Shown here one piece after another: positions 7,210 through 13,833 of a stretch of DNA of 29,690 nt. Source of the stretch: Dehalococcoidia bacterium (GTDB lineage Bacteria; Chloroflexota; Dehalococcoidia; SM23-28-2); contig JALHUG010000233.1 in assembly GCA_022866185.1 (NCBI GenBank), positions 1 through 29,690 of the forward strand. Direction: 5' to 3'. The position numbers and the translations under genes are program-made. The notes under the pieces are model-generated. The model saw nothing but the letters and a program-made list of their open reading frames with translations. It had not been told where the DNA came from and did not search any database. Position 1 is the stretch's first letter. Each line of letters starts with the position of its first letter.

Positions 7210-7992
7210 ATGACTGTCTATAACCGCGCCCTTGAGGGTCAACTCAACGACATCCTGACTATCCTGGGTACGACTAAGACCCTGCTCGTTCCTGGGTGGG
7301 AGAGTACGGGCAGCGTGGTGTCCGCCATCGGCGCCGCTGGCTTCACCAGCTCCAACGCAGCGGGGGCCGCCGTTCTGCAAACCTATTTCAGTCCGCATCA
7401 GATGCCATGTGGCCTCTACCATTATGGCTTCGTAAAGGCAGGCGATCTGCATTTTGCTGGCGCAGACAACGCCGCCTTCACCTTCGATGGTGGGGCCGAT
7501 GCCCCGTTTAGCGCCGGATGCTGGATTCGTCCAAACGTTGCGGTGCAGGCCCAGGAACTCCTCGCCAAGTATGACCCTGATGCCGCAGAGGAATGGCGGT
7601 TCAGTATTAGCGGAGCGGGCAAACTTATTCTGGAACTGTACGACGCCACTGACAATGACGATGAGATAGCCACGGGTGGTACCGTTCTGACTCCAGGGCA
7701 GTTCATCTTCGTGGTTAGCACCTACGACGGCGTTTCGGCTACTCCTGGTATCCATCTTTACATCAACGGGGTAGACGATAACCCTACCGGCCTAAGCGTT
7801 GAGACGACGGCCTACATTCACATGGACGATACGGCTACGCCCCTGCTCATCGGCGCAAGTGACCTGACCGCCTCACCAGCTAATGAGTTTGACGGCCGTC
7901 TGGCAATCCCATTCCTGACGGGCAAGGCACTGACGGCAGCCGAGGTGCTAGAACTCTACGGCATCATGGCGCCGATGGTGGGCCTGGTATGA
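7210..7992 (+). CDS. LamG/concanavalin-like lectin-fold virion protein
   Basis: The 260-residue protein has a C-terminal laminin-G-like jelly-roll (about residues 75-250): DAPFSAGCWIRPN, WRFSISGAGKLILELYD, GQFIFVVSTYDG, GIHLYINGVDD and a final FDGRLAIPFLTGKALTAAEV match the usual strand order of the LamG_3 family. Residues 1-70 begin MTVYNRALEGQLNDILTILG and may anchor the protein to the virion. LamG domains bind sugars or other surface ligands, so a head fibre or adsorption accessory is likely. It follows the three tandem paralogues with the same RBS junction and overlaps the next gene by four bases (ATGA). Confidence 0.85.
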   Translation: MTVYNRALEGQLNDILTILGTTKTLLVPGWESTGSVVSAIGAAGFTSSNAAGAAVLQTYFSPHQMPCGLYHYGFVKAGDLHFAGADNAAFTFDGGADAPFSAGCWIRPNVAVQAQELLAKYDPDAAEEWRFSISGAGKLILELYDATDNDDEIATGGTVLTPGQFIFVVSTYDGVSATPGIHLYINGVDDNPTGLSVETTAYIHMDDTATPLLIGASDLTASPANEFDGRLAIPFLTGKALTAAEVLELYGIMAPMVGLV

Positions 7993-8171
7993 GCAACGAG
8001 CAATTAGTGGCCATCCTTCAGGAGGCCCGCCAGATGCGGGCCGAGGACAAGGAGCGGGCGCTTGTCGAGTGTCCCATCTGTGGCGGCCCACTGGACTATC
8101 GCCCCCGGGACGGAACCTATAACTGCCGGATGGGTTACTTCGCTACTAGGAAGGCGACCCAAGAACAGTAG
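7989..8171 (+). CDS. Small zinc-ribbon protein
   Basis: This 60-residue protein has a charged helix (QLVAILQEARQMRAEDKERA) followed by CPICGGPLDYRPRDGTYNC, a CxxC plus a distant single Cys. The second knuckle is incomplete (NCRMGYF, with no matching second Cys), so metal binding is uncertain. The start overlaps the LamG gene stop as ATGA, so it relies on coupled translation. Comparable small 'CPxCGxPL' proteins sit near connector genes in many actinophage-like genomes, but their job is unknown. Confidence 0.75.
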   Translation: MSNEQLVAILQEARQMRAEDKERALVECPICGGPLDYRPRDGTYNCRMGYFATRKATQEQ

Positions 8172-8182
8172 GGGGTGCCTGA

Positions 8183-9241
8183 GTGTCCAACGCGACCCGT
8201 TGGTACTGTACGGTCGACGCGGTGAAAACTGCGGTGGGTCTCGCAGGCGCCGACCTTGATGTCCTCATGGCCTCCTACATCGAGGCGGCCTCTGAGGACA
8301 TCGAGGCGATCCTGGGGCGGCGGTTCATCCCTGAGACGGCCATCAAGTATTTCCGGTGGCCGCCCAAGGTTGGCGGCGGCTACGTCCTCCAGTTAGATGA
8401 CCTGGACCTGATCGCCGTCACGCTACTTCAGGCAGCGGCGCAAGATGCCGTGCCCGTCACCATCGTCGCCGCCGACTTCTTCACTGAGCCCGTAAACACG
8501 GGCCCGCCGTACACCCGGATTGAGATTGACCAGTCTTCGGCCGCTGCCTTCCAGTCGGGCGACACGGCCCAGCGGTCCATCGCCGTCACTGGACGGTGGG
8601 GCTACGGCGAGGATGCGAAAGCTGCCGGCGCCCTGGCCGAGGATGATGATGGCAGCGAGACGGGCCTGGACGTAACGGACAGTTCGCTCATCGGCGTCGG
8701 CGACACCATCCTCATCGGCGGCGCTACGGGTGAGGCCATGTTCGTCTCAGCGAAGGGATCACTGGATACGACGGCTACCACGGTTGCTCTGACAGCGAAC
8801 AAGGCCGAAACGACGGTGGGGGTGAACACCGGCACGCTGGTCAAGGCGGGTGAAGTCATCACGGTTGACTCGGAGCGGATGCTAGTGGAGTCCATTAGCG
8901 GCAACAACCTGACTGTGCAACGGGCCTATGACGGCTCGATCCTGGCGCTTCACGTCATCACCAGCAAGGTCTACGCCCCCCGGACTCTGACGGTGGTGCG
9001 GGCTGTCAACGGCACGACTGCGGCGGCACACGCTACCGCCACCGCCATCAAGAAGTACGCCCCGCCGGCGGACATCATGGAGTATTGCCGGGCTCATGCC
9101 ATCGCCCACCACCAGCAGGGGCGTTCGGGCTGGACGGGCGTGGTGCCCAACACGGAGGGCGGTGCCATCGAGACCAAGATGTTCGGCCTCTGGGCCATGA
9201 AGCAGGCGCTCCTGGAGAAGTATGGGAAGGTGAGCCTATGA
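8183..9241 (+). CDS. Head-tail connector (gp6/Ad1-like) with a large insertion
   Basis: The N-terminal part (residues 1-145: VDAVKTAVGLAGADLDVLMA, YIEAASEDIEAILGRRFIPE, YFRW, LDDLDLIAVT) has the helical layout of HK97 gp6-like adaptors, which form the ring under the portal. The C-terminal part (ADIMEYCRAHAIAHHQQG and MKQALLEKYG) supplies the final helices. Between them, about residues 150-295, lies a beta-rich insertion with 'GDTILIG...EAMFVS' and 'GEVITVDSERMLVE' followed by 'VRAVNGTTAAAHATATAIKK', a module also present in the distal tail protein here. The start is GTG 8183 after a GGGGGTG purine run. At 352 residues it is roughly two to three times the usual length, because of the insertion. 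Confidence 0.75.
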   Translation: MSNATRWYCTVDAVKTAVGLAGADLDVLMASYIEAASEDIEAILGRRFIPETAIKYFRWPPKVGGGYVLQLDDLDLIAVTLLQAAAQDAVPVTIVAADFFTEPVNTGPPYTRIEIDQSSAAAFQSGDTAQRSIAVTGRWGYGEDAKAAGALAEDDDGSETGLDVTDSSLIGVGDTILIGGATGEAMFVSAKGSLDTTATTVALTANKAETTVGVNTGTLVKAGEVITVDSERMLVESISGNNLTVQRAYDGSILALHVITSKVYAPRTLTVVRAVNGTTAAAHATATAIKKYAPPADIMEYCRAHAIAHHQQGRSGWTGVVPNTEGGAIETKMFGLWAMKQALLEKYGKVSL

Positions 9242-9594
9242 CCCAGCCGATGGCCGTCAGCGTGACCGTGCGGGGGCCGCTCTTCAGCAAGAAGATCAAC
9301 GGCGTGGTCAAGCAGGCCATGATCGATGAGTGCATGAAGAAGATCGACGAACGCCTGAGCCGCAAGCCGCCGGCGAAGAAGCTGGGCATGATGCGTAACC
9401 CGGTGAAGACTCGAATGGAGTCTGGCGGCACTGAGGCCGTCAATCTGCATTTCGAGCACGTACAGAGCCGCTTCCACAACCCGCGGAGGACTGGCTCTAG
9501 TTGGGTCAAGAAGAACATGGGGATCATCAAGGGCATGGCCCCGCGAGTTCTCAGGGCAACGGCGAAGCGGATCACGGCGGAATTAGGCGGATGA
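9238..9594 (+). CDS. Head-tail joining protein (HK97 gp10-like)
   Basis: ATG 9238 overlaps the connector stop by four bases and gives a 118-residue basic protein: MTQPMAVSVTVRGPLFSKKI, then VVKQAMIDECMKKIDERL, and a C-terminal KGMAPRVLRATAKRITAELG helix. The short N-terminal strand, long amphipathic helix and late basic region fit HK97 gp10/neck-type proteins, and position between connector and tail terminator is as expected. An upstream in-frame extension to 9085 runs through the connector gene and is rejected. The identification is by order and shape, not by a diagnostic motif. Confidence 0.65.
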   Translation: MTQPMAVSVTVRGPLFSKKINGVVKQAMIDECMKKIDERLSRKPPAKKLGMMRNPVKTRMESGGTEAVNLHFEHVQSRFHNPRRTGSSWVKKNMGIIKGMAPRVLRATAKRITAELGG

Positions 9595-10010
9595 CCGACG
9601 TTTATATCACCGCCGTCCTGCGCCTCATCGAGTCGCAACTCGCCGCTAGCGGGCGCTTCAGCGGCGGCGTCACCGTGGGCCAGCTAGCGGGACCGCCTGA
9701 GACGCCGGCCGCAGCCGTGTTCCTGGCCCGGGGAAGTGCTGGCCTCCTGTCGATGTCCAGTTTCATAAGGCGGCGCGAGGTTACGATTCGGATCTACATT
9801 GACGCGGCGGCCGAACCCCGGGACGAGGCCGAGATCGCCATTGATGAGATCGTCTACGACACCGAGGACGACATCAGGAACAACCTCAACCTCGGCACGA
9901 CAGGCTGGATCGTCCAGGGCGAACTCGTGGAGGAATTCGACTACGCCGAAGTAGGTGGTCGCCAATTTAGGATCGCCGACATCACCCTACCGCTGACGTA
10001 TCGGGCATAG
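9591..10010 (+). CDS. Tail terminator-like protein
   Basis: The 139-residue product starts at ATG 9591, overlapping the previous stop (ATGA). Features are an N-terminal helix (YITAVLRLIESQLAASGRF), a strand pair around RRREVTIRIYIDA, an EAEIAIDEIVYDTEDDIRNN helix, and C-terminal strands (QFRIADITLPLTYRA). This alpha-beta layout and size match tail terminators of the gpU/gp17.1 type, which cap the tail tube and join the head. The normal gene order (gp6-like, gp10-like, terminator, tube) is broken here by the methyltransferase/glycosyltransferase cassette that follows. Confidence 0.68.
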   Translation: MTDVYITAVLRLIESQLAASGRFSGGVTVGQLAGPPETPAAAVFLARGSAGLLSMSSFIRRREVTIRIYIDAAAEPRDEAEIAIDEIVYDTEDDIRNNLNLGTTGWIVQGELVEEFDYAEVGGRQFRIADITLPLTYRA

Positions 10011-10019
10011 GAGAAACCA

Positions 10020-10433
10020 GTGCGAGAACAAGTCCGCGCCTGGGTTGAACGCATCGTCGCTGAGTACAAGCCAAAGGGCCCCGTCCTCGAAGTCGGGGCC
10101 CTCAACATTAACGGGACGATTCGTGACCTGTTCCCCCAGGAGGGCTACGTAGGGTTGGACAAGCGGGCGGGGCCCGGCGTCGACCTCGTGGCCGACATCT
10201 GCGACGGGGAGTTCTTCCAGCAGTTCCGCACAGTAGTCTGCTGCGAGACCTTGGAGCACATCGCTAGGCCGTGGGAGGCGATAGAGGAGATGCATTCCAC
10301 CCTGAGACCGGGCGGCCTGTTTATCGGGACATGGTGCTTTGTCTACGCGATCCACAACGAGCCCGAGGACTACTGGCGGGCCACGCCTGCTCCTAGAGGA
10401 CGCGGGCTTCTCAGACATCAAGATAGAGACTGA
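10020..10433 (+). CDS. Class I SAM methyltransferase, frame apparently disrupted
   Basis: The GTG start at 10020 follows AGGAG (10009-10013). The 137-residue open frame has a Rossmann methyltransferase core: VLEVGALNINGTIRDLF (motif I), GYVGLDKRAGPGVDLVADIC, VVCCETLEHIARPWEA (Methyltransf_11-type motif) and LRPGGLFIGTWC. After HNEPEDYWRATP the reading turns into APRGRGLLRHQDRD, unlike the family. In the next frame, bases 10384-10476 read RLLLEDAGFSDIKIETDGNG and onward, the expected end, and its stop overlaps the next ATG as ATGA. A one-base gain or two-base loss near 10380-10390, real or from sequencing, explains this. Substrate unknown. Confidence 0.82.
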   Translation: MREQVRAWVERIVAEYKPKGPVLEVGALNINGTIRDLFPQEGYVGLDKRAGPGVDLVADICDGEFFQQFRTVVCCETLEHIARPWEAIEEMHSTLRPGGLFIGTWCFVYAIHNEPEDYWRATPAPRGRGLLRHQDRD

Positions 10434-10476
10434 TGGCAACGGCCCCGTCGGGGTCTTCGCTGTAGCGAGGGCATGA
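10384..10476 (+). pseudogene. Out-of-frame C-terminal part of the methyltransferase
   Basis: Bases 10384-10476 encode RLLLEDAGFSDIKIETDGNG, then PVGVFAVARA, then TGA at 10474-10476. The string 'LRLLLEDAGF' is what normally follows 'DYWRxTP' in this methyltransferase family. The stop forms an ATGA overlap with the next gene, the style used throughout this genome. It therefore belongs to the gene starting at 10020, joined by a +1 shift. Confidence 0.7.
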
Positions 10477-10919
10477 TGAACCTAGACATAGGCGCTGGTG
10501 CCAAGCGCGAAGACGGCTTCCTAGCGACAGACATCGCGGGCCAGCCGGACGTGCGCTGCGACGCCCGCAATCTGCCCTTCAGGGATGGCACCTTTGAGGG
10601 CGTCCGTGCCCACCACGTCCTTGAGCACATCGAGCGCCGTGACCTCGTGGGCGTGATGAATGAGGCCCACCGCGTCCTGAAGTTCGGGGGCCAGATCGAC
10701 ATTGAGATGCCCGTCTTCCCCTTCTGGACGGCGATGGCGGACCCAACACACATCACATTCCTAGTGCCGCAGACCTGGGACTACTTCAGCAACACGGCCC
10801 AGTATGGCGACCAGATGGCCCTCTACGGCATACGCCCCTGGAAATTGCTGGCCCGCAAGCGGCTATTGGACGGCCAGATCATGCGGGTCGTGATGGAGAA
10901 GCCGGAGGAAACACTATGA
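10473..10919 (+). CDS. Class I SAM methyltransferase (Methyltransf_11-like)
   Basis: The 148-residue protein begins MMNLDIGAGAKREDGF, a motif I Gly-rich loop (LDIGAG), followed by DVRCDARNLPFRDGTFEGVR, HHVLEHIERRDLVGVMNEAH (motif IV/V region) and LKFGGQIDIEMP. The C-terminal part has DPTHITFLVPQTWDYFSNTA, typical of small SAM-dependent enzymes in surface-sugar clusters. The length is near the minimum for the fold, but the core is complete. It overlaps the preceding stop and is itself overlapped by the next gene (ATGA), forming a single translational unit with the glycosyltransferase. Methylation of a sugar, or of a virion component, is likely but not proven. Confidence 0.85.
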   Translation: MMNLDIGAGAKREDGFLATDIAGQPDVRCDARNLPFRDGTFEGVRAHHVLEHIERRDLVGVMNEAHRVLKFGGQIDIEMPVFPFWTAMADPTHITFLVPQTWDYFSNTAQYGDQMALYGIRPWKLLARKRLLDGQIMRVVMEKPEETL

Positions 10920-11170
10920 GCATCACCGTCCTCGTGGGTAAGGAGCGGGCCGAGGTCGAGTTCATTGAGTGGCGTCCCGGCGAGGGCCTGGTCTTCCGGG
11001 TGGCGAATGAGGTAACGGAGGCGGCGTTCTATGGCCTTGATGAAGGTCTCCGCGCAGCCCTACGCGGTGCGCCCTGCGCCGTCTATCGGACATGCTGCGA
11101 CTCCAGTCCTATATCTACCTATCATCTCCCCCACGGGGAGGGCCATGAGAACGCAAAGGATAGCAAGTGA
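10916..11170 (+). CDS. Small unknown protein in methyltransferase-glycosyltransferase cassette
   Basis: The 84-residue product starts at ATG 10916 (ATGA overlap with the upstream gene) and ends in TGA overlapping the GTG of the glycosyltransferase. The N-terminal half is beta-rich (SITVLVGKERAEVEFIEWRP, LVFRVANEVTEAAFYG), and the end is polar with two adjacent Cys (TCCDSS) and His residues. No family is recognised. Tight overlap on both sides suggests it works with, or regulates, the flanking enzymes. Confidence 0.65.
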   Translation: MSITVLVGKERAEVEFIEWRPGEGLVFRVANEVTEAAFYGLDEGLRAALRGAPCAVYRTCCDSSPISTYHLPHGEGHENAKDSK

Positions 11171-12195
11171 GGTTCCTGGTTATCTCCTCCCCGCATGGCT
11201 TCTCGACCCGGGATGTGTGGAAGCGGGTGCTGGTGGGCCTCCAAGCCAACGGTGCCGAGGTCTATCCCTTCGACCTCCTGCCGCGCTGGAACGCCTTTGA
11301 TGCGATGTTCGACCTAGCAAGGAAGGCGAAGGTAGCCCTGCCCGAGCCGTTCAAGTCGAACCTCCTGGCCTACGAGCCCATCTTCGGCGCCGCCCACTAC
11401 CACGGGGTCGACGCGGTGATCGTCGTGAGCCCTCAATACTTCCCGGTCCCGATAGCTGACCTGCTGCGGAAGTCGCGCATCAAGACCATCGGCTACTTCA
11501 CGGAGTGCCCCTACGAGGACACCCTGATCGCCCCCGTCCAGGCGGCGCATTTCGACTATGTTATGGTGAACGACCGCTACAGCCTGGGACTCTACGAGAG
11601 TTTCTGTGACAACGTGATGTATCTGCCGCACTCCTACGATCCTACCATCCACTACCCGGCGGCCAACCCCGCCGAGGGTGAGCGCGTCGTGTGGGTAGGT
11701 TCAGCCTACGGCAGCCGCCGGCAGTTCCTTCACGCTGTCGATTGGCGAGGCATCGACCTCGCGATGTACGGCCTGTGGAATGCCATGCCGTCTCGCTGGC
11801 GTCTCCGACCCTATGTCCGGGACGGGGCCATAGAGAACGAAGCGGCTGCGGAACTGTATCGACAGGCTGCCATGAGCTTCAGCATTCACCGCAGCCAGCG
11901 GTACATCGATATGGACTGGACTATCGATGACGGCGAGGCGTACAGCGTGAGCCCGCGGACCTTCGAGCTGGCGGCCTGTGGCTGCTTTCAGATAAGCGAC
12001 TTCCGGCAGGAGGTTGAGGACATCTTTGGCGATACCGTGCCCATCTACCAGACGCCGGCCGAGTTCGGGCGGCTTATGAGACGAGCATTAGAGGATCCGG
12101 TGTGGAGGGAGGAGGTGGCGAAGAAGCAGCATCAAGCGATTCAAGGACACGATTGCGCGACCCGCATGGCGACTCTATTGGAGCGGGTAGCGTAG
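11167..12195 (+). CDS. CgeB-like glycosyltransferase (GT-B fold)
   Basis: The GTG start at 11167 overlaps the previous stop. The 342-residue protein has an N-terminal Rossmann half (MRFLVISSPHGFSTRDVWKR, GVDAVIVVSPQYF, IKTIGYFTECPYED) and a C-terminal half with YLPHSYDPTIHYP, VVWVGSAYGSRRQFL and SVSPRTFELAACGCFQISDF followed by EVEDIFGD. The 'RxFExxACG' signature and preceding blocks match the spore-protein CgeB/Glyco_trans_1_2 group, which transfers sugars from nucleotide donors. The length is normal. In this phage it probably glycosylates a virion or host-surface component; the acceptor is unknown. It closes the accessory cassette before the tail tube gene. Confidence 0.87.
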   Translation: MRFLVISSPHGFSTRDVWKRVLVGLQANGAEVYPFDLLPRWNAFDAMFDLARKAKVALPEPFKSNLLAYEPIFGAAHYHGVDAVIVVSPQYFPVPIADLLRKSRIKTIGYFTECPYEDTLIAPVQAAHFDYVMVNDRYSLGLYESFCDNVMYLPHSYDPTIHYPAANPAEGERVVWVGSAYGSRRQFLHAVDWRGIDLAMYGLWNAMPSRWRLRPYVRDGAIENEAAAELYRQAAMSFSIHRSQRYIDMDWTIDDGEAYSVSPRTFELAACGCFQISDFRQEVEDIFGDTVPIYQTPAEFGRLMRRALEDPVWREEVAKKQHQAIQGHDCATRMATLLERVA

Positions 12196-12210
12196 AAGGA
12201 GGGAACTAGA

Positions 12211-12609
12211 ATGACCACCCTGGTGGGTCGGGATGCGAGTGCATACTGGGGTACAGGCACCCCGGCCCTCATCGCAGAAACACGCAACATCACAATCGAC
12301 CTGGGCACCGACTGGATTGACGACACGGTTCACGGCGATACCGTGCGGACCTTCGCACCGTCATTCAGCACGTTCGGCGCCTCTGTCGTGGGCCTCTGGG
12401 ATAGCACCCTCGGCAAGAGTGACCAGATCGTGAAGGATGCCATCGCCAAGGCCAGCGGCACGTTCTCGCTCTACTGGGGCAACAGCAACCGCTACTTCTA
12501 CGGCTCCGGCTATGTCGGCGTTGATGAAGTGGGCGCGCCCTATGAGGACTTCGCCTCGTTCAACTGGTCCATCAAGGCCATCGGTACGGTTGGCTTCTAC
12601 GCCAAGTAG
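12211..12609 (+). CDS. Major tail (tube) protein
   Basis: The 132-residue protein follows a strong AAGGAGGG site (12196-12203). MTTLVGRDASAYWGTGTPAL, ITIDLGTDWIDDTVHGDTVR, FAPSFSTFGASVVGLWD and a closing FNWSIKAIGTVGFYAK indicate the beta-barrel tail-tube fold: the segment around 'WIDDTVHGDTVRTF' is the usual loop preceding the central sheet. It sits two genes before the tail-assembly chaperone and upstream of the tape measure, as in siphoviruses. The call rests on order and general pattern rather than on a diagnostic motif. The preceding gene is the accessory glycosyltransferase, so this starts the tail operon proper. Confidence 0.72.
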   Translation: MTTLVGRDASAYWGTGTPALIAETRNITIDLGTDWIDDTVHGDTVRTFAPSFSTFGASVVGLWDSTLGKSDQIVKDAIAKASGTFSLYWGNSNRYFYGSGYVGVDEVGAPYEDFASFNWSIKAIGTVGFYAK

Positions 12610-12612
12610 ACC

Positions 12613-12957
12613 GTGCGCTTTCGTGACGGTGGCGGTGTCCGGCTCCACGGGGAGATCGGCGAACTGTGGATTGGCCCGACGAAGGTCGGGCTTCTTTATC
12701 GCTGGCAACTCGAGGGTTGGGAGCGTGACTGGCGCCTGGACGCTGAACGCTACCGCCTGGAGCCGGCCGCCAATGGCAACCGGAACGTAGACCTTGTACT
12801 GGACTTTCGGATCGGCGAACTCCGAGCGAGCGGATCGATCTGGACAGACTTCGTGGCCGATGGCACCAGCCACCGGGCCATAGTTATCAAGGGCGGTGCC
12901 CTCAAGCTACAGCGGGCGGTGCCCGCGAAGGAGGCTACAGGTGCTAGTCACCGATAA
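12613..12957 (+). CDS. Small tail protein of unknown function
   Basis: A GTG-initiated frame gives 114 residues, rich in beta strands and Arg/Trp (LYRWQLEGWERDWRLDAERY). The GTG has only a weak upstream purine run, so translation may depend on coupling to the tail-tube gene, whose stop lies three bases upstream. The C-terminus overlaps the next start by 17 bases. No family is recognised. The conserved slot between tube and chaperone suggests a tail-associated or tube-completion protein. Confidence 0.65.
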   Translation: MRFRDGGGVRLHGEIGELWIGPTKVGLLYRWQLEGWERDWRLDAERYRLEPAANGNRNVDLVLDFRIGELRASGSIWTDFVADGTSHRAIVIKGGALKLQRAVPAKEATGASHR

Positions 12958-13378
12958 GCGAACCGAATGGGAGATCCCCCACGAGCCCGGACAGCACATG
13001 ACCTTCCGTCCACTGTCGGGTTCAGAACTGGACGAGGCCGAACGCGCCGCAACGAAACATATCCTCGACATGGCGCAGGGCCTCGACCTTTCCAAACTGT
13101 CCACCAGCCAGGACGTGAGCGATAGAGACACCCGGCGCACGAAGTACGACGCCGACATCCTGATCAAGTACGGCATAGTTGATTGGACCTACCAGGCCGA
13201 GTGCGACGAGACGACTAAGCGCGACCTGGACGCCCGCACCCGGGACTGGGCACGCGACATTATCCTGGACATGAACGTGCGGCTGGAGGAACAGGTGGGA
13301 AACTCAAGCGCGTCCTCACCGGAGGGCGCATCCCTGCCGAGCTCAAGGAAGCGTACCACCTCCGCCTTGGAGGCGTGA
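12941..13378 (+). CDS. Tail assembly chaperone, short form (G-like)
   Basis: The start is GTG 12941, six bases after GAAGGAGG (12927-12934). The 145-residue zero-frame product reads VLVTDKRTEWEIPHEPGQHM, FRPLSGSELDEAERAATKHI, TKYDADILIKYGIVDWTYQA and a Ser/Pro-rich tail. The 'FRxLSGxELDxA' opening matches tail assembly chaperones, which coat the tape measure before tube polymerisation. Codons 119-121 carry a GGGAAAC slippery heptamer followed by a hairpin, so a fraction of ribosomes should shift -1 and make the longer form. The gene lies directly before the tape measure, apart from a reverse-strand insertion. Confidence 0.88.
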   Translation: MLVTDKRTEWEIPHEPGQHMTFRPLSGSELDEAERAATKHILDMAQGLDLSKLSTSQDVSDRDTRRTKYDADILIKYGIVDWTYQAECDETTKRDLDARTRDWARDIILDMNVRLEEQVGNSSASSPEGASLPSSRKRTTSALEA

Positions 13379-13503
13379 GCATCACCTACCGAGAGTGGGA
13401 GGAGATGCCGGCGATGCTACGGGCCGACGTGCTCCTGGTGATCGAAGGGCTGGCGGAGTGGGAGAAGCGGGAGATGGAGCGGGCTAGTCGGAAGCGACCA
13501 TGA
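12941..13503 (+). CDS. Tail assembly chaperone, frameshifted long form (G-T like)
   Basis: The long form has 121 zero-frame codons (to 13303), then continues in the -1 frame from 13303 to TGA at 13501-13503, adding 66 residues. That extension begins LKRVLTGGRIPAELKEAYHL and ends EWEKREMERASRKRP; 'YREWEEMP...LLVIEGLAEWE' is typical of the T domain that contacts the tape measure. The predicted product is 187 residues. This is the same arrangement as lambda G/GT. The -1 frame has no ribosome site of its own, which supports expression by frameshifting. The last 20 bases overlap the 3' end of the reverse-strand gene. Confidence 0.85.
13297..13329 (+). promoter_or_regulatory. Programmed -1 frameshift signal
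   Basis: GGGAAAC at 13297-13303 is in the correct register (G_GGA_AAC relative to the chaperone frame). Six bases later, GCGTCCTC (13310-13317) pairs with GAGGGCGC (13322-13329) around the loop ACCG, eight pairs with one G-U. The slippery heptamer, spacer and stem-loop are all present at the canonical distances. Lambda uses GGGAAAG at the same place. Confidence 0.87.
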
Positions 13504-13768
13504 CGCGCCGTAGAGCAACGAGAGCAGCATCCCGCTTCCCTTTGGGAAGACGGCGGAGGACGTACTTCTTGGTTCCGACCCTCAGATTGATGCTGCCTTG
13601 CAGGAATGGGATATCGCCTTGAGAGCGCGAAGCCCGCACCTCGGTTATATCCCTGGCCTGGATGGTGATGTCGCCCTTGAAACCCTTCTGGTGAATGGTG
13701 ACCGTTCCCTTTTCTATGGAAAGACCATCGTGGAAAGTAGCGGCCCGTGCCAAACGAAACTCCGACAT
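13484..13768 (-). CDS. Reverse-strand moron, PH-like domain protein
   Basis: The 94-residue protein is transcribed against the tail genes. ATG 13768 is preceded by AGGAGGAGGA and a good sigma70-like promoter, and its end overlaps the frameshifted chaperone by 20 bases. The sequence (HDGLSIEKGTVTIHQKGFKG, DITIQARDITEVRASRSQGD, IPFLQGSINLRVGTKKYVLR, then a helix KGKRDAALVALRRVMVAS) has the strand order plus terminal helix of bacterial PH-like domains such as DUF4429. No membrane segment is present. Own promoter, opposite strand and insertion between conserved tail genes are the marks of a moron, a gene often expressed from a prophage and affecting host physiology. Its role here is unknown. Confidence 0.8.
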   Translation of the reverse strand: MSEFRLARAATFHDGLSIEKGTVTIHQKGFKGDITIQARDITEVRASRSQGDIPFLQGSINLRVGTKKYVLRRLPKGKRDAALVALRRVMVASD

Positions 13769-13792
13769 GATCCTCCTCCTCGGCGGGGCCTC

Positions 13793-13821
13793 ATTCTATT
13801 GCCGCGAATGACAGTTGTCAA
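13793..13821 (-). promoter_or_regulatory. Sigma70-like promoter of the moron
   Basis: On the minus strand, TTGACA (13821-13816), a 17-base spacer and TAGAAT (13798-13793) lie about 25 bases upstream of the moron start codon. The -35 is perfect and the -10 matches five of six consensus bases. Such a promoter is rare inside this GC-rich late region. Confidence 0.82.
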
Positions 13822-13833
13822 GGGGAATTCCTG

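Noticed and set aside
10434..10472. A separate small gene between the two methyltransferases
   Set aside because: The sequence is fully explained as the shifted end of the first methyltransferase.
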